Below, in pieces: positions 59,557 through 64,000 of a stretch of DNA of 64,000 bases; position 1 is the stretch's first letter; each line of letters opens with the position of its first letter. The translations under genes and the position numbers were made by a program. The stretch covers positions 1,612,001 through 1,676,000 of the forward strand of contig NZ_AP026769.1 in assembly GCF_026000295.1 (NCBI RefSeq), in the 5' to 3' direction. The stretch is from Helicobacter suis HS1. Its GTDB lineage: Bacteria > Campylobacterota > Campylobacteria > Campylobacterales > Helicobacteraceae. The notes under the pieces were generated by a model. That model did no database searches. It saw only the letters and a program-made list of their open reading frames with translations, and was not told where the DNA came from.

Positions 59557-61197
59557 TTAAAGCGTAAAATTGCCCACGATTTTTTGTAAGTTTGTAGCGG
59601 TGATCTCTAAAGCACTAATCTCTTGAGCATTACTTGCCATAGAAGAAGAAACCTCTGAAGCCATGCTAGCAATCTCTTGGATTTTTGTAGCCATCTGCTT
59701 AATTTGATCGTGCTGTTGTTTGGAGTATGACACGACATTTTTAACATTGCCTAAAGAATTGGTGGCTTTATCATAGATAGTTTGTAAAGCTAAGACCGCA
59801 CCGTCTACATATTCTTGGCTTTTTTTGATCGTATTAACCATGCTTTCCATACTCGTTGTTGATTTTTTAGTCTCCTCTTGGATCAACTGGATAATGTGGT
59901 TAATCTCTTGGGTGGCCTGACCCGTGTGTTCGGCTAATTTGCGGATTTCATCAGCCACCACTGCAAAGCCCTGCCCGTGTTCGCCCGCTCTAGCTGCTTC
60001 AATAGCTGCATTAAGCGCAAGTAAATTAGTTTGATCGGCAATTCCTTGAATGAGTTCAGCACTATTCCCAATCGTTTTAGCATGCTCATTGAGCGACTGG
60101 ATTTGATTAGCCGATAAAGCCGCTCCTTCTCTAATGCCTTCCATGCCAGAGGCCATATCCTCAATAGACTTTTTACCCTTTTCGCTCAAATCCACGCTTT
60201 GTAAAGAATTAGCTTCCGTTTGCCCTACAATGGTTTGTATTTCCTGAATACTTTTTTGCACTTCCTGCATGGAGATCATGAGTTCTGAGGCCATATTTTC
60301 CTGTTTAGTTGTTTTTTCTTTAGAAACACCGGAGAGATTAGAGACAGAAAGAGATTTTTGAGAAATTTCATCTGAGGATTGGCTAATTTGTTTGATCATA
60401 TGTGTAATAGAGGTTTGCATCTCTTGAATGCTATCTAAAGCGCTACCTTTAAATAGAGTAGTAATGGGTTTTGAAAGATCGCCCTTTGCAATGGTGGCTA
60501 TCACTTCTTTAATCTGCACAGGTTCAGCCCCTAAAGAAGCCTTGATATGGCGGGCGATGAAAAAAGCAATTGTCATACCAATAGCAATCATGATCAAAGT
60601 CATAGCCAGCATGAGAAAACTAAAACGATTGGTGATTGCAACGGCTTTTGGGGTGAGTTGTTGGTTTACATGTTCTTCATAGTCAATAAATCCATTGACA
60701 GCTGCTAACCACTTGGTAAAATCATGGGCTAGGTGATCTTGTAAAACTTGGGTAGCGGCCTTTTCGTTATTTTGGCGTTTAAAAGCGATGATTTGTTGCA
60801 TTTGGGGTAAAATCACCGCCTCGATCTTATCAACATCTTTGGCAAGCTGTTGTTCGTGTTCACTGACATGAGCACTCAAACGAGCAAGCATTTCTTCTAA
60901 ACTGGTTTTATTGTGTTGGTAAACTTGATTAAGTTTGTCAATTAGTTGGATTTGTTGGTTAAGATGGGCGCTATCTTGGGCTAAAATCACATCACGGATT
61001 GCGATGGCTCGATCGTGCACACTACCACGCATGTTAATCGCGTAGCGTTGTTTTACGGCGTTATAGTCGGTTAATTCTGTAAGAATATTGCGCACAATAC
61101 CGATTCTAACCACGCCCACAGAAGCAAGCACAACCATTAAAAGCATGGTAGCTACAAATCCCCCAAAAAGCTTTTGAGAAATACTAAGATTATTCAT
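59557..61197 (-). CDS. Methyl-accepting chemotaxis protein (4HB sensor type)
   Basis: A 546-residue transmembrane chemoreceptor. TM1 is [20 protein letters not shown] (about residues 14-33), followed by a helical periplasmic domain of about 155 residues, TM2 ([20 protein letters not shown], near 192-211), HAMP, and the signalling tip [20 protein letters not shown] near residue 390. No C-terminal CheR-binding pentapeptide is visible. The all-helical sensor resembles a four-helix bundle. Ligand unknown. Confidence 0.9.
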   Translation of the reverse strand: MNNLSISQKLFGGFVATMLLMVVLASVGVVRIGIVRNILTELTDYNAVKQRYAINMRGSVHDRAIAIRDVILAQDSAHLNQQIQLIDKLNQVYQHNKTSLEEMLARLSAHVSEHEQQLAKDVDKIEAVILPQMQQIIAFKRQNNEKAATQVLQDHLAHDFTKWLAAVNGFIDYEEHVNQQLTPKAVAITNRFSFLMLAMTLIMIAIGMTIAFFIARHIKASLGAEPVQIKEVIATIAKGDLSKPITTLFKGSALDSIQEMQTSITHMIKQISQSSDEISQKSLSVSNLSGVSKEKTTKQENMASELMISMQEVQKSIQEIQTIVGQTEANSLQSVDLSEKGKKSIEDMASGMEGIREGAALSANQIQSLNEHAKTIGNSAELIQGIADQTNLLALNAAIEAARAGEHGQGFAVVADEIRKLAEHTGQATQEINHIIQLIQEETKKSTTSMESMVNTIKKSQEYVDGAVLALQTIYDKATNSLGNVKNVVSYSKQQHDQIKQMATKIQEIASMASEVSSSMASNAQEISALEITATNLQKIVGNFTL

Positions 61198-61309
61198 TAG
61201 CTATAGCGCCCTCTCTTAAAAGTATCGACTCCATATTTCAATATCTCCAAGATGAGAACAGAAGAGCTAACCAGAACATCTAAATGTACTAGAAAACTCC
61301 CCTTAAACT

Positions 61310-62113
61310 TTATTTTTTAATTTGCTCAATGGTATTTCTATACCGGTTGATATTTTTATCTGTGAGCTCGTCTACTAAGCGTTTCATGACAATTCTATAC
61401 ACTCTGTTAAGAATCCGGCGAATCGCATCGTCATTACTTTTATCCCGCACATATTCAGATATAGCACTAGGTCTGGCAAATCCCCCTGAATTGGTGGTTC
61501 GATAAGTGTAGATGTGTGAAATAGCCTGCGCACCACCTATTTGTATCCCAAAATTGTGGATAACCCGCCCTGTTTCTGGCTCAAAGAATTTAAGCCACAC
61601 CGCACCTGAGCTTTGATCTACCATCGTATCTGTATCTGTTTTCTCAGGATTATCCACATCCATTTTAACATCTTCTAAAATCCCTATCCAACCTCCCACA
61701 TCTGCAACAGACCACATTTTATGTTTTAACTCAGGTGTAAGCGCATCCCTATTAGACAAAGTCTCCACTTGATACCCTCTTTTTTGGAAAATCTCTTTGA
61801 TTTGATTAGCTAAGGCATTCTCAAACCGGTTAATGTAGGGCTTAAGATTATCAGTTACTTGTATATGGGGAAATAAAACGCCCACGGTGTGGTGTGTTAA
61901 AGGCTCTTGTGCAATTTCAATAGGGTAGGAAAAATCTAATAAAGTACTACCCGCAGTTTTTGGATTTGTCGCCTTATTTTGATTCTGGCTTTTATTTTGG
62001 CTTTTATTCTGGTTTTTAGCAGGGCTACTAGAATTAGCCGTATCCATCGCACAGCCCGAAAAAAGCGCGCCTGCTAAACCTGCCAACAAAACCCTTTGGT
62101 ATATCCGTTGCAT
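61310..62113 (-). CDS. hpaA: HpaA-family outer membrane/flagellar sheath lipoprotein
   Basis: A 267-residue lipoprotein. I chose ATG 62113 because TTGGAGGA lies just upstream and it gives a signal peptide with lipobox LFSGC. After a Lys/Gln/Asn-rich linker comes the HpaA fold (LDFSYPIEIAQEPLTHHTVG, IKEIFQKRGYQVETLSNRD, GAVWLKFFEPETGRVIHNFG). HpaA was named for sialyllactose binding in H. pylori and is linked with the flagellar sheath. Helicobacter species often carry several paralogues, so this may be one of a set. Confidence 0.8.
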   Translation of the reverse strand: MQRIYQRVLLAGLAGALFSGCAMDTANSSSPAKNQNKSQNKSQNQNKATNPKTAGSTLLDFSYPIEIAQEPLTHHTVGVLFPHIQVTDNLKPYINRFENALANQIKEIFQKRGYQVETLSNRDALTPELKHKMWSVADVGGWIGILEDVKMDVDNPEKTDTDTMVDQSSGAVWLKFFEPETGRVIHNFGIQIGGAQAISHIYTYRTTNSGGFARPSAISEYVRDKSNDDAIRRILNRVYRIVMKRLVDELTDKNINRYRNTIEQIKK

Positions 62114-62194
62114 AAATCCTCCAAAAATAATAAAAATGATGTAAAAACCCCCCATTATACAGTACAAAAGCTAAAACTATATCTTTTTTACCCC

Positions 62195-63175
62195 TTAAAT
62201 AGGCAAAACGCGGATATGCTCATCTAGCTGATCTTGGAGTACCCCTTCAATGGCAAAGAGTGTCCCACTTGCCGCACTCGCACACCCATCGCAAGCCCCC
62301 ATGTAGCGGATATAAACATCTACAAATCCCCCGCCCTCTTTGATGTCTAAAATCTCTAAATTACCCCCGTCCATCATAAGCATTGGGCGGACATGGGCGT
62401 CAATGGTTTTATCAATGGCTTTAACTTTTTGTACCATAGTCATTTCTTGGAAGGCTAAATCGCCTTCTAAAGATTTTTGCGCTACTTCTTTGCGTTTTTC
62501 TGCCTCCATTTCTGCGCGTACATCTCTTAAAATATCTACCAAATAATATTCTCGTTTTTCATGCCCCCCGGGTTGTACACAACTTTTACAAAATCCCCCG
62601 GCTTTAGTGTAATTTGTAATCTCCTCTACACTTTTTAAATCATTGAGGCGAATCACCTCTTTAATCGTGCCAAGACTCACCCGCGCACATTCACACACAA
62701 TAATTTCATCTTCAAAATCCTCCGGATTTTTGCCTAAATATTGCCCGGCTGCTTGTTTGATCACATCATAAGCCATGACTGAGCAGTGCATTTTTTGCCC
62801 GGGCACAGCAGGGACATCGGGGTGGTCTCTAAGCCCTTTTTCTACATCTAAATTAGTGATCTTAACCGCGTCTTGTACCCTTTTGCCTAAGCAAAGCTCA
62901 ACCATCATATCCGAACTAGCGATGGCCGTACCACACCCAAAGCTTTTAAATTTGGCATCAATAATGGTATCTGTCTTAGGATCAATCAGCCAATAAAGCC
63001 TTACAGCATCTCCACAAGACTCAGCCCCATAGTCTGCCACAATGAGTTTAGCCCCTCTGGCTTTTGCGTCTTCTTCTGTGAGTACCCCTAAATGTGTGGG
63101 ATTATCCATGCGGCGACTCACCTCTTTAGAATAAGCATCCCATAAAGCCCCACCTAATAGATTGTTTTTTGCCAT
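62195..63175 (-). CDS. nifU: Iron-sulfur cluster scaffold NifU
   Basis: A 326-residue three-domain NifU. An IscU-like N-terminal domain (Cys in DYGAESCGD, SFGCGTAIAS, MHCSVMAYD), a central 2Fe-2S ferredoxin-like domain (ECAR..., FCKSCVQPGGHE) and a C-terminal Nfu domain with GACDGCASA. In Helicobacter and Campylobacter nifU-nifS is the main housekeeping Fe-S assembly pair. It lies 9 bp after nifS. Confidence 0.95.
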   Translation of the reverse strand: MAKNNLLGGALWDAYSKEVSRRMDNPTHLGVLTEEDAKARGAKLIVADYGAESCGDAVRLYWLIDPKTDTIIDAKFKSFGCGTAIASSDMMVELCLGKRVQDAVKITNLDVEKGLRDHPDVPAVPGQKMHCSVMAYDVIKQAAGQYLGKNPEDFEDEIIVCECARVSLGTIKEVIRLNDLKSVEEITNYTKAGGFCKSCVQPGGHEKREYYLVDILRDVRAEMEAEKRKEVAQKSLEGDLAFQEMTMVQKVKAIDKTIDAHVRPMLMMDGGNLEILDIKEGGGFVDVYIRYMGACDGCASAASGTLFAIEGVLQDQLDEHIRVLPI

Positions 63176-63184
63176 GTTAATCCT

Positions 63185-64000
<816 letters not shown>

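Overview
The window looks like a chromosome segment of a gastric Helicobacter other than H. pylori (heilmannii/suis-like; species not provable here). Gene order follows H. pylori blocks: hypB-hypC-hypD; ymxG(M16)-mqnC-bamA-mqnE; moaA ... mobA-flhB; rpoN-lptB-tsaE-dnaX; speE-coaE-gatA-guaB; fliY-fliM-fliA-HP1033-like-flhG-flhF-folK-pepQ-aroQ; and nifU-nifS. Added to this are a ggt, an hpaA-type lipoprotein, a chemoreceptor and a glycerate kinase.

Layout. 1-2374: tandem, mostly broken paralogues of an unrecognised secreted Cys-containing protein. 2473-4533: hydrogenase maturation genes. 4530-11968: M16-like protein, two futalosine-pathway radical SAM enzymes around bamA, and moaA. About 12.0-33.9 kb: a defective prophage with only late genes (lysis, scaffold, capsid, adaptor, terminase, a roughly 2,130-residue polyvalent toxin-domain protein, portal), lying between moaA and mobA. 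33.9-35.6 kb: a DpnII-like restriction-modification pair whose nuclease ORF is fused to the last phage gene. 35.6-48.6 kb: housekeeping and flagellar genes. 48.7-50.8 kb: a disordered patch with an EcoRI-type methylase remnant, a T5orf172/GIY-YIG protein and a lone 5S rRNA. 50.8-64 kb: garK, the fliY-to-aroQ cluster, an MCP, hpaA, nifU and partial nifS.

The most important observation concerns the sequence itself. At least twelve blocks (17-262 bp) repeat sequence found 1,101-1,171 bp further downstream. The offset is 1171 at position 22, 1150 near 24 kb, 1130 near 44 kb, 1117 near 49 kb and about 1102 near 57 kb. Each block replaces, rather than inserts into, the sequence expected there. For example, flhF keeps an exact 1,344-nt span and one frame across two overwritten stretches. 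A coordinate-locked, slowly drifting offset fits a consensus whose uncalled stretches were filled from a reference in the wrong register. It does not fit any known DNA rearrangement. The breaks in flhF, flhG, coaE, the third secreted paralogue, the DpnII nuclease, the methylase and part of the polyvalent gene are therefore probably not real mutations.

Other breaks do not come from these blocks and may be genuine or may be sequencing errors: in-frame stops in terL, portal and a post-capsid gene; +1 slips in G7 and C7 runs of the polyvalent and spanin genes; and an 82-bp tandem duplication. The prophage carries its own regulatory grammar: a repeated AACCCTTGA-type promoter element, two ACTTGATAG/CTATCAAG inverted repeats and a duplicated intergenic element.
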